Notes: generated by a model not told the origin, from the sequence alone. A stretch of 64,000 bases of DNA from Risungbinella massiliensis (GCF_000942395.1 NZ_LN812102.1:992017-1056016); one strand, 5' to 3'. Shown: positions 46,725 through 56,288, counted from the stretch's first letter. Made by a program: numbers and translations.

Positions 46725-47042
46725 ACATGCACCTCCATTGCTGTCATACGAAAGGAACTTGTCACAAGTTTTGTACGATTTTATCCTATTCGTCGTTTGC
46801 TGTCTATGATTAGACAGATCAGCACTTTTCCCTAATTTCCACTAAATTTAATCCTTAAGCTGATCCAGTTGTCTGTTCCATTCGTATATACCCTATGTGT
46901 TTTTAGTAATGGAAATAAACTTTACGATATGTATAAAGCTATCTTTTTCGGATAGCAGTAGTCGCTTCCAAATGTAAAATGAATTCATGGAAGCGACGCC
47001 CTAACTTACATTATACTTTCTTTTTTACTCGGAAGACACCTG
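46725..47042. other. Intergenic region between lonA and lonB
   Basis: Holds the lonA ribosome binding site and promoter region, a 15-bp palindrome at 46756-46770, and a ten-pair hairpin GTCGCTTCCA / TGGAAGCGAC at 46971-46997 just after lonB, which has no T-tract. No gene seen. No CtsR-type heat-shock boxes or CIRCE element were found. Confidence 0.5.
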
Positions 47043-48719
47043 CTAAGAAAAAGCAAGATCATTTGTACTCATTTCCAAACTAGATTCTTCATCTCGTTTT
47101 TCAATCGGCTTTTCCTCAAAAACGGTTTGAAAGACTTCTTCCAATCTCGCCACTGGGATCACTTTAACTCCTTTTATACTTTGAAGACTAGCTTGCATGT
47201 TCTCTTTCGGAATAATAACCCGTGTGGCACCTGCCTGAGCAGCTGCTTCGACTTTGGCAATCACTCCACCAATTGGCTTCACATTCCCATGGATACTTAG
47301 CTCCCCTGTCATAGCAAGACGATGATCAATTGGGAGTTGTTTCACTGCGGAATAAATAGCAGTTGCTATCGTAATACCTGCGGATGGGCCATCGATGGGA
47401 ACACCACCAGGAAAATTAACATGCAGATGATGGCGGCTGGTATTAACTCCCAAGTTACGAAGCACGGTCAACACATTCTCCACTGAATTGCGTGCCATAC
47501 TCTTCCTTCTAAGCGTTCGATGTCCGCCACCCATCTCTTCTTCCTCTACCACACCTGTAATCGAAAGACTACCTCTTCCATCTAAAGTGGGAGTAGCAGT
47601 TACTTCTACCTCCAGCACCATTCCTTGATTCGGCCCATATACTGCAAGCCCTGTCGCAAGTCCAATCTGGGATTCAGTCGGCATTTTCCCATCGGGTCTA
47701 GGAGTTAGCTGACTACTATGAACTACCCACTCTACATCAGTCCGTGAAATTTGATGTCGTCCCTCTGTCAGAGCGATCCCCACTGCTGTCTGTACAATAT
47801 TGACTGCATCTCGTCCGTTGGTAGCGAAACGAGTAATTAACTCTACAGCATCCGAGTCGTAAGCAAAGGAAACTCGTTCTAACGCCTGTGTGGCTACTTT
47901 TTCAATCTCTCCTGCAAGTAGTGGACGGAAGAAAATTTCCATACAACGTGAACGGATCGCAGGAGGAATTTCTTCTGGTGTACGGGTAGTAGCACCAATC
48001 AGTCGAAAATCTGCAGGTAGACCATTCTGAAAAATATCATGGATATGAGAAGGAGTATTCTGATCTTCTGAACTATAGTAAGCACTTTCTAAAAAAACTT
48101 TACGATCTTCCAAAACTTTTAGTAGCTTGTTCATCTGGACCGTATGTAATTCACCGATCTCATCGATAAACAGAATCCCCCCATGAGCTTTCGTGACAGC
48201 TCCTGGTTTTGGCTGTGGAATCCCAGCAACCCCCATCGCCCCTGCACCTTGATAAATTGGATCATGTACAGAGCCTATGAGTGGATCGGCAATACCACGT
48301 TCATCAAATCGTGCGGTGGTAGCGTCTAATTCGACAAACGTAGCATCTGCACCAAAGGGAGAGCGCTCATTCTTCTTGGCCTCTTCCAATATAATACGAG
48401 CCGCAGCTGTTTTGCCTACTCCTGGTGGGCCATAGATGAGTACATGTTGCGGATTAGGACCACAAATCGCCGCTTTTAGTGCACGAATGCCTTCCGTCTG
48501 CCCCACTACTTCCTCAAGTTTACTTGGACGAGTTCGTTCTGAAAGCGGTTCTGTGAGTCTCACCTGTCTCATCTTCTGGAGTTTTTCAAATTCTTTGCGC
48601 GACTCCTTGTCTACAGCGCTGCGACTAGTTTGTTGTCCTCTAAGTAAGTTCCAAAAATATATGCCTATGATGATAGAAAAGAAGACTTGCAGCAACATGA
48701 TGAGTGCAGTCCAAGTCAT
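47043..48719 (-). CDS. lonB: ATP-dependent protease LonB
   Basis: Membrane-anchored Lon paralogue, active in the forespore in Bacillus. The 558-aa protein has an N-terminal membrane segment (about 3-25), Walker [16 protein letters not shown], Walker B GILFIDEIGEL, and the proteolytic domain with Ser in [16 protein letters not shown] and Lys in GGVIAKVEAAAQAG. The order clpX-lonB-lonA is the Bacillus one, here with a Fem gene between clpX and lonB. Confidence 0.96.
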   Translation of the reverse strand: MTWTALIMLLQVFFSIIIGIYFWNLLRGQQTSRSAVDKESRKEFEKLQKMRQVRLTEPLSERTRPSKLEEVVGQTEGIRALKAAICGPNPQHVLIYGPPGVGKTAAARIILEEAKKNERSPFGADATFVELDATTARFDERGIADPLIGSVHDPIYQGAGAMGVAGIPQPKPGAVTKAHGGILFIDEIGELHTVQMNKLLKVLEDRKVFLESAYYSSEDQNTPSHIHDIFQNGLPADFRLIGATTRTPEEIPPAIRSRCMEIFFRPLLAGEIEKVATQALERVSFAYDSDAVELITRFATNGRDAVNIVQTAVGIALTEGRHQISRTDVEWVVHSSQLTPRPDGKMPTESQIGLATGLAVYGPNQGMVLEVEVTATPTLDGRGSLSITGVVEEEEMGGGHRTLRRKSMARNSVENVLTVLRNLGVNTSRHHLHVNFPGGVPIDGPSAGITIATAIYSAVKQLPIDHRLAMTGELSIHGNVKPIGGVIAKVEAAAQAGATRVIIPKENMQASLQSIKGVKVIPVARLEEVFQTVFEEKPIEKRDEESSLEMSTNDLAFS

Positions 48720-48787
48720 GCGGAAACATCCCTTTCCTCCACTATTCGTTATCTAACGGTAGTATGACCGAAAAGGGACTGCTCTTA

Positions 48788-49921
48788 TTATCTTTTTTTC
48801 ATATACATATCAAATGCCCAATGAAGCATAGGAATTACTGGAAAATCCCATTCTCCCATCAACTCACATACATCCCCACCAAATCCGCTCTTAAAACGCA
48901 GTAAGTCAAAGTCGGGATCTTTGTCATTTAACGTAGTGCTAACTCCACGGAAATCATAAGTATGATCTTTTTTAGCATATGCATCCTGAATCATTCTCCA
49001 ACGCAACAAATAACTAGCTGGGTGATCCGATTTGCCTTGCTTGGCGCTATACAAATCCCAAGTTTGTCCGGGTACTGATATGGCAAGTGCAGTACTGAGT
49101 AACTTTTGATCCTGATATGCCAAATAGACTCGAATACGATCGTCTGATTCTTTGCTGAGAGCATCAAACATTTTTTCAAAATACGTTAGGTGCCGTGTTT
49201 GTACTTGTTCTTGCTTGGCGGTCATATCAATCAGCTGATAAAATTGAGGTAGATCTTTTTTGGTTCCAATTCGGATGTCTACCCCTTCCCATTCAGCCTG
49301 ATAAATCTTTTTTTGCCACACCGAATCAAATTCAGAAAAGATTTGATCGAGCGATTTTCCAGATAATTGTAGTCGATAAACAAATTGTGGTTGTACCGTA
49401 TCCAAACTATCCGGCACTAAGTTTTGTTTCCATCCCATTCCTGCTAATTCTTGTTGAATGAACTCTACATCATTGTAAATGAGATCTGGCAAGAGATCTG
49501 GGATTCGTTTTTTTGGTCCATATGTTTGAATCTCTTTTAGACCCTCCCTGATCGTAGTCGCAGACCATTTTTTCTGTACAAGTGGTGGGTCTATTTTGAC
49601 ACTAAAAACATGTCTTTGCTTCAAATGACGAAATAGAGGTAAAAACCAACTTTTGAGAGGAAAAGTGGCGTACCAGTCAATCATCGGACCTCTTGGTATG
49701 TATGCTAAAAACTTATTTAACCCTGGAACTTTTCGATACAGCACAAGGGCTCCCCCGACCATTTTGCCTTCTTCGGTAAACCAGCCGAGGAATTCTGATG
49801 CCCATCGCATTTCCGCCTTTAAATCTGCCCAAGAAGGATATTGCAAGAAGTTTCGATATGGATGTTTGTCCACAAAGGCGAAATACCTCTTGCGATCCAC
49901 TACGGAAAGCCTCAATAACAC
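48788..49921 (-). CDS. Peptidoglycan aminoacyltransferase of the FemABX family
   Basis: A 377-aa protein with two GNAT-like domains: ligand-binding segments GWFTEEGKMVGGALVLYRKVP, KFLAYIPRGPMIDW and, in the second domain, YDFRGVST...LLRFKSGFGGDVCE, all typical of FemX/FemA. Such enzymes add amino acids from tRNA to lipid II stem peptides to make the interpeptide bridge. The coding start is probably GTG 49921, because a terminator hairpin (49955-49974) lies in what would be the extended N-terminus. It sits alone between clpX and lonB. Confidence 0.9.
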   Translation of the reverse strand: MLLRLSVVDRKRYFAFVDKHPYRNFLQYPSWADLKAEMRWASEFLGWFTEEGKMVGGALVLYRKVPGLNKFLAYIPRGPMIDWYATFPLKSWFLPLFRHLKQRHVFSVKIDPPLVQKKWSATTIREGLKEIQTYGPKKRIPDLLPDLIYNDVEFIQQELAGMGWKQNLVPDSLDTVQPQFVYRLQLSGKSLDQIFSEFDSVWQKKIYQAEWEGVDIRIGTKKDLPQFYQLIDMTAKQEQVQTRHLTYFEKMFDALSKESDDRIRVYLAYQDQKLLSTALAISVPGQTWDLYSAKQGKSDHPASYLLRWRMIQDAYAKKDHTYDFRGVSTTLNDKDPDFDLLRFKSGFGGDVCELMGEWDFPVIPMLHWAFDMYMKKR

Positions 49922-49954
49922 AGAATTCACTGCCTTTCTATCTGACCTAAAAAA

Positions 49955-49974
49955 CAGCTCTATCAAGAGAGCTG
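49955..49974 (-). terminator. Terminator hairpin right upstream of the Fem gene
   Basis: Seven-pair stem CAGCTCT / AGAGCTG followed on the minus strand by TTTTTT. It lies 34 bases before the GTG start. AATAGCTCT further upstream could pair with AGAGCTGTT (one G-U), which would break this hairpin, so it may be an attenuator. Confidence 0.6.
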
Positions 49975-50056
49975 CTCCGATTTTAACTGTTTCCAACCGA
50001 TCCTAGATTAGAGCTATTCTATTCTAACATAAATTGTCCAAAAAGAGCAGAAAAAA

Positions 50057-50080
50057 GCACCTACCCAAAAAGGTAGATGC
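50057..50080 (-). terminator. Terminator of clpX
   Basis: Stem GCATCTACC / GGTAGGTGC followed on the minus strand by TTTTTT. It ends the clpP-clpX transcript. Confidence 0.85.
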
Positions 50081-50132
50081 AGGAGAAAATAGAAGGTTGA
50101 CCTTTTATTTCCGTTTTAGAAGAAAGAAAAAC

Positions 50133-51398
50133 TTAGGCACTTTCCTCTTTTTTATTTTTCGTTATAGCCCCATCTTTGGTAGCTAATTGCGGTTTTATCT
50201 TTTCGATGACGCTCTCTTCCGTGACGATACATTTGGTGATGTCTTCACGAGATGGTATATCAAACATCACATCCAACATGATCGATTCGATGATCGCACG
50301 CAGTCCACGAGCACCCGTTTTACGCTTGATTGCTTCTTCCGCAATCGCACGTAGTGCACCTTCTTGCACTTCTAGTTCAACATCATCCATTTCTAACAAT
50401 TTGCTGTATTGCTTGATGAGGGCATTTTTAGGCTCAGTCAAGATTTGAATGAGAGCTCCCTCATCAAGTGGTTCTAGCGTAGAGATGACTGGAAGACGAC
50501 CTACAAACTCGGGTATTAGACCAAATTTGAGCAAGTCTTCTGGGAGTGCTAGTTGTAAGTATTCACCTGGTTTTAGATCCTGTTGTTGCATGTCAGAACT
50601 AAAACCGATTACCTTTTTCCCAATCCGACGCTTGATAATTTGCTCTAAGCCATCAAAAGCTCCACCACAGATAAATAGTACATTACTCGTATCAATCTGA
50701 ATGAATTCTTGATGTGGGTGTTTACGACCACCTTGTGGAGGAACGCTCGCCACCGTACCTTCTAAAATCTTGAGTAGAGCTTGTTGCACCCCTTCACCTG
50801 ATACATCTCTGGTAATCGATGGGTTCTCTGATTTCCGTGCTACTTTATCGATCTCATCGATGTAAATAATGCCACGTTCTGCTTTCTCTACATCATAATC
50901 GGCAGCTTGGATTAGTTTAAGTAAAATGTTTTCCACATCTTCTCCAACATAACCGGCTTCGGTGAGGGAAGTAGCATCCGCAATGGCAAAAGGCACATTC
51001 AAAATCCGAGCTAGTGTTTGTGCTAACAATGTTTTCCCGCTACCTGTTGGTCCAATCATCATGATGTTCGATTTCGAAAGCTCTACATCATCTGACTTGG
51101 TGTTGCTATTGATTCGCTTGTAGTGATTGTAAACAGCTACCGCGAGAGATTTTTTAGCTTGATCTTGTCCGATCACATACTGGTTTAAGATACTATAAAT
51201 CTCTTGAGGTTTCGGTAGGTTTTGAAGATCAATGTCCTCTTCATTACCCAACTCTTCTTCGACGATTTCGTTGCAAAGCTCAATGCACTCGTCGCAAATA
51301 TAAACTCCAGGCCCTGCTACCAATTTACGTACTTGGTCTTGTGATTTTCCACAGAAGGAGCATTTGAGTTGCCCTTTTTCTTCGTTGAATTTGAACAT
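50133..51398 (-). CDS. clpX: ATP-dependent Clp protease, ATP-binding subunit ClpX
   Basis: AAA+ unfoldase that feeds proteins into ClpP. The 421-aa protein has an N-terminal zinc-binding domain (CSFCGKSQ...ICDECIELC), Walker [16 protein letters not shown], Walker [14 protein letters not shown], the pore loop GYVGED and the ClpP-binding IGF-like loop (VIGFSSD). ATG 51398 with AAAGGGGTG upstream is preferred over a frame that opens at 51416 in the clpP tail. Lies 21 bases after clpP. Confidence 0.98.
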   Translation of the reverse strand: MFKFNEEKGQLKCSFCGKSQDQVRKLVAGPGVYICDECIELCNEIVEEELGNEEDIDLQNLPKPQEIYSILNQYVIGQDQAKKSLAVAVYNHYKRINSNTKSDDVELSKSNIMMIGPTGSGKTLLAQTLARILNVPFAIADATSLTEAGYVGEDVENILLKLIQAADYDVEKAERGIIYIDEIDKVARKSENPSITRDVSGEGVQQALLKILEGTVASVPPQGGRKHPHQEFIQIDTSNVLFICGGAFDGLEQIIKRRIGKKVIGFSSDMQQQDLKPGEYLQLALPEDLLKFGLIPEFVGRLPVISTLEPLDEGALIQILTEPKNALIKQYSKLLEMDDVELEVQEGALRAIAEEAIKRKTGARGLRAIIESIMLDVMFDIPSREDITKCIVTEESVIEKIKPQLATKDGAITKNKKEESA

Positions 51399-51419
51399 AT
51401 CTTTCACCCCTTTCAAGTA

Positions 51420-52004
51420 TTACTTTGGTCGGGTGAGAACATCATCGACCAATCCGTAAGCTTTTGCTTCTTCGGCACTCATGAAGTTATCGCGATCCGT
51501 ATCGGTTGCCACTTTGTTTAGGGGCTGACCAGTATTCTCGGAGAGAATTCGATTCAATTGTTCACGAGTGCGCAAGATCCAATCTGCATGAATCTTGATA
51601 TCAGATGCTTGTCCTTGTGCCCCACCAAGTGGTTGGTGGATCATTACTTCACTATTTGGAAGAGCATAACGCTTTCCTTTTTGACCAGCTGCGAGGAGAA
51701 ATGCCCCCATACTCGCTGCTAGTCCGACACACATGGTAGAAACATCTGGCTTGATGTAATTCATGGTGTCAAAAATCGCCATACCAGCGGTTACCGAACC
51801 ACCTGGTGAGTTTATGTACATATGTATGTCCTTGTCTGGATCTTCTGCTGCTAAAAAGAGCAGCTGAGCCACTACTGCATTGGCTACATTGTCATCGATA
51901 GGACCACCGATAAAGACAATCCGATCTTTTAACAGTCGAGAGTAAATATCGTAGGCTCTCTCACCATGGTTCGACTGTTCTACCACCATTGGGATGACAG
52001 GCAT
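51420..52004 (-). CDS. clpP: ATP-dependent Clp protease, proteolytic subunit ClpP
   Basis: Serine peptidase barrel of the Clp machine. The 194-aa protein has the triad Ser98 ([11 protein letters not shown]), His123 (MIHQPLGG) and a late Asp (TDRDNFM, about 172). ATG 52004 with GAGGTG six bases upstream is the best start. In Bacillus clpP lies elsewhere on the chromosome; here it is between tig and clpX, as in Gram-negatives and some Gram-positives. Confidence 0.98.
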   Translation of the reverse strand: MPVIPMVVEQSNHGERAYDIYSRLLKDRIVFIGGPIDDNVANAVVAQLLFLAAEDPDKDIHMYINSPGGSVTAGMAIFDTMNYIKPDVSTMCVGLAASMGAFLLAAGQKGKRYALPNSEVMIHQPLGGAQGQASDIKIHADWILRTREQLNRILSENTGQPLNKVATDTDRDNFMSAEEAKAYGLVDDVLTRPK

Positions 52005-52097
52005 AGATAACACCTCAATTCGAAAGTGTTGAAAACAGCTTAATCCTTTGTGAATCTGGTTATGTACAACACGAAATGTTAGTTCTTTGGTTTGAAA

Positions 52098-52126
52098 AAC
52101 AAGGCACGTGTTTGGCGTGCCTTGTT
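52098..52126 (-). terminator. Terminator of tig
   Basis: Eleven-pair stem AACAAGGCACG / CGTGCCTTGTT followed on the minus strand by TTTC. It separates tig from clpP. Confidence 0.85.
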
Positions 52127-52144
52127 CTCCTTCACCTTATTCCA

Positions 52145-53437
52145 TTATGCCGCATTTTGGCTTTCAGATACAAGTAGATCAATCGTTTTCTTATTGCGTA
52201 GTTGTGCTTTCATTACTTCGATTTGACCATTTGCTTCCAATATTTGGCGAACTTCTGCAACGTCGCGTTTTACGGACTCAGCAGTCTCTTTCAATTCATT
52301 TTCGAGCTCCTCTTCGGTTACTTCGAGGTTCTCAGCTTTCGCGATCGCTTCTAGAACGAGATCCGCACGAACTTTCTTCGCAGCATCTGCTTTGAATTGC
52401 TCTTTGAGATCGTCAGTAGATTGGCCAGTGAATTGGCTATATAGATCAAGGTTCAAACCTTGATAGCTCAATTGTTGCTCGAAGTTTTGCAACATGTGAC
52501 CTACTTCGTGCTCTACCATCACTTCTGGAATCTCTATCTCAGCATTGTTAGCAGCAAGTTCCACTAACTGATTGCGAAGATCGTTCTCTTTTTCTTTTTG
52601 TTTGCCTTCGTTTAGCTTGTTTTCTACGTCTGCTTTCAACTCAGCCAACGTTTCGAACTCGCTTACATCTTGTGCAAACTCATCATCGAGCTCTGGAAGC
52701 TCCGTACGTTTTACTTCATGTACTTTCACTTGGAAAGTAGCAGGTTGACCAGCGAGATCTTCTGCATGGTACTCTTCTGGGAAGGTTACTTCTACCGTTT
52801 TTTCTTCTCCCGCTTTTACGCCGATCAATTGATCTTCAAAACCAGGGATGAAAGAGTTCGAACCAAGCTCAAGGGTGTAGTTTTCTCCTTTGCCACCTTC
52901 AAACGCAACACCATCTTTGAATCCTTCAAAGTCGATGATTACTTTGTCGCCTTTTTCAGCTGGAGCATCTTCAACAGATTTCAAGACACCTTGTTGCTTT
53001 TGCATACGCTCTAACTCAGAGCTTACATCTTCAGCAGAAACAGAGTAGTCTTTCTCTTCTACTTTAAGTCCTTTGTAGTCACCCAATTTCACTTCTGGCT
53101 TAACCGTTACGGTTGCTTTAAAGATCATTGGTTTACCTTGCTCAATTTGCTCAACATCCACTTCTGGACGATCTACTGGTTCGATACCAGTTTCACGAAT
53201 AGCAGCTTCATATGCTTCTGGCAACATAATATCGAGAGCATCTTGATACAAAGTTTCTACCCCAAAACGCTGTTCGAATAACTTACGTGGAACTTTCCCT
53301 TTACGGAAACCAGGAATATTTACCTTTAAGGAAACTTTTTTAAATGCTTTATCAAGGGCTTGTGCTACTGTTTGCTCATCTGTTTCAACAGTCAAAACAC
53401 CTTTATTTGTTTCTGTTTTTTCCCAACTAGCTTTCAT
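52145..53437 (-). CDS. tig: Trigger factor
   Basis: Ribosome-bound chaperone and prolyl isomerase. The 430-aa protein has the ribosome-binding signature NIPGFRKGKVPRKLFEQRFG (about 40-60), an FKBP-type PPIase domain (GDKVIIDFEGFKDG...NSFIPGFEDQLIG, about 160-245) and the helical C-terminal arms. AGGAGG lies upstream of the ATG. An extended -10 promoter (TGCTATAAT) lies 189-197 bases upstream. First gene of the tig-clpP-clpX cluster. Confidence 0.97.
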   Translation of the reverse strand: MKASWEKTETNKGVLTVETDEQTVAQALDKAFKKVSLKVNIPGFRKGKVPRKLFEQRFGVETLYQDALDIMLPEAYEAAIRETGIEPVDRPEVDVEQIEQGKPMIFKATVTVKPEVKLGDYKGLKVEEKDYSVSAEDVSSELERMQKQQGVLKSVEDAPAEKGDKVIIDFEGFKDGVAFEGGKGENYTLELGSNSFIPGFEDQLIGVKAGEEKTVEVTFPEEYHAEDLAGQPATFQVKVHEVKRTELPELDDEFAQDVSEFETLAELKADVENKLNEGKQKEKENDLRNQLVELAANNAEIEIPEVMVEHEVGHMLQNFEQQLSYQGLNLDLYSQFTGQSTDDLKEQFKADAAKKVRADLVLEAIAKAENLEVTEEELENELKETAESVKRDVAEVRQILEANGQIEVMKAQLRNKKTIDLLVSESQNAA

Positions 53438-53625
53438 CTCTAGCGACCTCCTGAATCAACTCAATCTAGTCAAGTAGAATATATATGTACCGAGGCTGTT
53501 GCATTCAACCTACAAGAAATACTCTCTTGCCATTCGTTTCTCTAAGTTCCAAAACTTCTGGCTTACGTTGTCCATGCAATCAGCTGAGTACCAGACTTGC
53601 CGATTTTCCTTTTTGCAACTTGTAT

Positions 53626-53634
53626 ATTATAGCA
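53626..53634 (-). promoter_or_regulatory. Extended -10 promoter likely serving tig
   Basis: TGC then TATAAT on the minus strand, about 190 bases before the tig start, with TTGCAT as a -35 candidate at a short spacing of 15 bases. Confidence 0.5.
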
Positions 53635-53639
53635 CAGCT

Positions 53640-53948
53640 CGAAATAATGCAAAAGAAACTCTTGGCAGTTGGGAATTTTTAAGCCTGTTTACATATGGGA
53701 CTTTATTTTTTCTGTTGCTGTATATGTTTATTTTACAGAGTCCTGTTTGATGTTGCTTCTTTTTTTCGCATCAACTTTCAACTTATACTTTTGATCTTCT
53801 TACCCTTATTCCTATCTAAAACCTTCTCTACGTGTTTGTTATCTCTTCCATCTTATTTGATGTTATTATTTATACAGGCAAATCATATTTAAATATTCAG
53901 TCTTTATGGATTTTATTTGAGGATAAAACGAAAAAGAAGGGGATCAAA
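53640..53948. other. T-rich intergenic stretch
   Basis: About 300 bases strongly biased to T on the plus strand. Several hydrophobic open frames here follow from that bias and lack ribosome binding sites. The sequence changes abruptly to GC-rich at about 53970, inside the coupled micro-ORFs. Confidence 0.4.
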
Positions 53949-54035
53949 ATGACGATCATCATCCACTCTCAGGAACAAGGAACACACACCCCAAGCACCG
54001 CCCACCCAGCGCTCGTGTCCGAGGTGACAATATGA
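53949..54035 (+). CDS. Possible 28-aa leader or remnant ORF
   Basis: ATG with GAAGGGGATC upstream, product begins MTIIIHSQEQGTHTPS. The stop overlaps the next ATG as ATGA. Base composition is much richer in G and C than the flanks. It may be the tail of a translational coupling device or a remnant of transferred DNA. Confidence 0.35.
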   Translation: MTIIIHSQEQGTHTPSTAHPALVSEVTI

Positions 54036-54187
54036 CAACAGCAGAGCAGCAGGCCTCACGAATGATGAAGATGCGTAAAATCTGCGGTTATGGTGCCGCC
54101 ATAGCGGTGACGCCATATCTGCTGATCAAAATTGCCTGGACTTTTGGTTTCTTCATTCCGACCGTGACATATTTTGCCATGTTGTGA
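54032..54187 (+). CDS. 51-aa membrane peptide, perhaps a truncated actinobacterial-type protein
   Basis: Coupled by ATGA to the ORF in front. Product: MTTAEQQASRMMKMRKICGY, then GAAIAVTPYLLIKIAWTFGF, then FIPTVTYFAML. A basic amphipathic start and one span with the 'PY-L-IK--W--G' pattern, which I associate with N-terminal segments of actinobacterial multi-span proteins. The stop comes just where a second span would start, so it may be a truncated gene. GC content is well above the window average. Confidence 0.45.
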   Translation: MTTAEQQASRMMKMRKICGYGAAIAVTPYLLIKIAWTFGFFIPTVTYFAML

Positions 54188-54393
54188 CTTATAAAGAATG
54201 TTTGGAGTCCATACAAATATGCTTACCAATCATCCCTAAAAATAACTTTTAGGGGATGGAATAAATTCTCATCCCCTAAGTGTATTTCGTTTAATCTTAT
54301 TTACACTTCATAAAAAAGATATGAAATCCTTTAAGGTTGGAGGTTCAGCAATATGAATCTACAGCTTCCAACCTAACAAATGGAGCACTCATC

Positions 54394-55341
54394 CTAAAAG
54401 CAAAACTCTCCATCTTCCATAACCAACTTCTCATCAATCCAAATACTCGGCTTTGTAATCACCAAATCAATATGTACCCCTGCGTCTACGGTTCCCCCAA
54501 AGGTATGATTGCTACCAAATGCCAAGTGAATGGTTCCCGCTACTTTCTCATCTTCCAATACTACCCCCGTGATTCGCGCCCATTCATTGGTTCCAATTCC
54601 AAACTCACCTAATTCTCGTCCTGCTTTGTCTCCTAGCATGGTAAGTAGCTGTTGTCCTTGTTCTCCCATTGCTTCGACTAACCGACCATTCTCCACTCTG
54701 ATTTTAAGAGGTTCTGTCACCTTTCCAATTCCTGCGATCGAACCATCGACGGTAATTTCTCCATTTGCAGATCCTTCTATAGGAGCAATATAGGCTTCAC
54801 CAGAGGGAAGATTCCCAGATTCGCCCTTGTTTCGATAAACGCCTGTGCTGGGTATTCCATTTCGTCCCTCAACGGAAAATGTAATCTCTTTTCCATCTTT
54901 GGTAATGCGTACTTTCTTTCCATCTCGTAGTAGTTTGGTCACTTTCTCTGTTAAATCTTTTACCTCACCATAATCTGCGGTAATTGCACCTTGGCTAAAC
55001 AAGTCTTCCGTTATACCTGGCATTGTTGCAACTCGCACTCCCAATGCCGCTGCTTCTTTTCTCGCTTTGGTGTGAGTGAGCGATTCTGTCGTAATACAAA
55101 CAGCAACATCTACTTGTTTCATCGCTTCACTGACTGCTCTAGGTGGCTCTTCGCCGCTTTTAGCACGACATTTCATCTCCATCAATATTGCTTCACTAGC
55201 TAACTCGGTAGCTGCTTGGTAGACTGCATCGGCTAGTTCTCTTTTTTCTGGATCGCAGACGATCAAAATTTGTTCATGCGTTTGTACGTTTAGACTAGAA
55301 GTTAACAGGTTTTTACTGATATCCAATAAATGAGAACTCAT
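54394..55341 (-). CDS. M29-family aminopeptidase-like protein
   Basis: A 315-aa protein of the thermophilic metalloprotease (M29, AmpS/AmpT) and NicX-like superfamily. Metal-site positions are visible: Glu in LPSGEAYIAPIEG, His in GTIHLAFGSNHTFGG, and His-Asp in GVHIDLVI. It is shorter than AmpS (about 410), as in the group of short 'leucyl aminopeptidase' annotations, so the catalysed reaction (peptide or ring cleavage) is uncertain. It is the last gene of the OPT-DUF917-DUF1177-AroM cluster; a gap of about 170 bases and a dyad TGATAATGATCATGA upstream may mean a separate promoter. Confidence 0.8.
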   Translation of the reverse strand: MSSHLLDISKNLLTSSLNVQTHEQILIVCDPEKRELADAVYQAATELASEAILMEMKCRAKSGEEPPRAVSEAMKQVDVAVCITTESLTHTKARKEAAALGVRVATMPGITEDLFSQGAITADYGEVKDLTEKVTKLLRDGKKVRITKDGKEITFSVEGRNGIPSTGVYRNKGESGNLPSGEAYIAPIEGSANGEITVDGSIAGIGKVTEPLKIRVENGRLVEAMGEQGQQLLTMLGDKAGRELGEFGIGTNEWARITGVVLEDEKVAGTIHLAFGSNHTFGGTVDAGVHIDLVITKPSIWIDEKLVMEDGEFCF

Positions 55342-55512
55342 ATTATCAGATTCCTCTTTTCATTGATAATGATCATGAAACACCTAAAGCATAAATCCGT
55401 TTTCCACATAGATTGTATCTTACATACAAATAAAAAGGCGCTCCTCTACTATTGCACTCGTGATCCATCCATTCTGATTCACAAAAGTAATAGAAGCTAA
55501 CAGTCCTAAACG

Positions 55513-56193
55513 TTAATCAGCAATCACTTCACCAGCTATACGAGCCAGTAAAGACACAGAAAGTAACACAGGTGCTCCACTTCCTGTTTGTACGATTTTT
55601 CGTTGGGATGGTTGATAGCCCATACAATCTAACACAATAATGTCTGCACCATTTTCTCGGAATCTAGCTGCTGCTTGCTCAAACTCTTCTGGTCTGCCTG
55701 TGTATGGTGAGACGGATTCCAACAAGAGATCTCCTTTGTAAGAAGACCATTTTTCACGAATCATTTGTTGTTGTTCTGGTAAAGGACAGAGAACCCCTAA
55801 CTTGCCTGACGGAAGAATAGCATCAATTACACGTGCTAAGACTCGATCTGGCTGTAATAATAAGGCCCGACGAGATCGAAGTGTAGGAAACTCTCCTGTA
55901 CATAAAAGGAGGATGGTACTACAACCATCTTTTTCTAATGCTATCACTTTCTCTTGGAGCAGGGGTACTATCTTCTCTTCAGCCAATATCACCGATTCCC
56001 CTGTATTAAGTTTGGTAGTAAGAACAAGCTCTTCTTCTGGGGCGGGTGAAAACTTCTCTTCAATTTCTTGTTTCGTCCATCCGTCCAGAGCCCCTCTTTG
56101 AATTACCATCTCACGAGTCAAATGTGCAAAGAGAACCTCTTCAATATCAGTACGTGGAGCTTGTCCGATCGTAAGTACTCCTATTTTTTTCAT
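55513..56193 (-). CDS. aroM: AroM family protein
   Basis: A 226-aa protein matching AroM: KIGVLTIGQAPRTDIEEVL at the start, ILLLCTGEFPTL in the middle and IIVLDCMGYQPSQRKIVQ near the end. The two Cys (LCTGE, LDCMGY) are placed like the paired catalytic Cys of the Asp/Glu/hydantoin racemase superfamily, to which AroM is related. The reaction is unknown. ATG 56193 with GGGGAG upstream is preferred over an ATG-like start at 56226. It lies in the OPT/DUF917/DUF1177 operon, consistent with a role in amino acid or peptide use. Confidence 0.88.
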   Translation of the reverse strand: MKKIGVLTIGQAPRTDIEEVLFAHLTREMVIQRGALDGWTKQEIEEKFSPAPEEELVLTTKLNTGESVILAEEKIVPLLQEKVIALEKDGCSTILLLCTGEFPTLRSRRALLLQPDRVLARVIDAILPSGKLGVLCPLPEQQQMIREKWSSYKGDLLLESVSPYTGRPEEFEQAAARFRENGADIIVLDCMGYQPSQRKIVQTGSGAPVLLSVSLLARIAGEVIAD

Positions 56194-56288
56194 TAGGCTT
56201 CTCCCCTTAGATGAAAAGATGATCACGCTAGATGAATAAATCTATTTAGCACGAAAGAAAACGTTAGTTCAAAGTCAAAGACTCTATA

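Noticed and set aside
46725-53640. CtsR or CIRCE heat-shock operators near lonA, clpP, clpX and tig
   Set aside because: Looked for direct GGTCAAA repeats and TTAGCACTC/GAGTGCTAA dyads in the intergenic regions; none seen by eye.
53695-53892. Hydrophobic 65-codon plus-strand frame upstream of the micro-ORFs
   Set aside because: T-rich bias explains the composition; no start signals.
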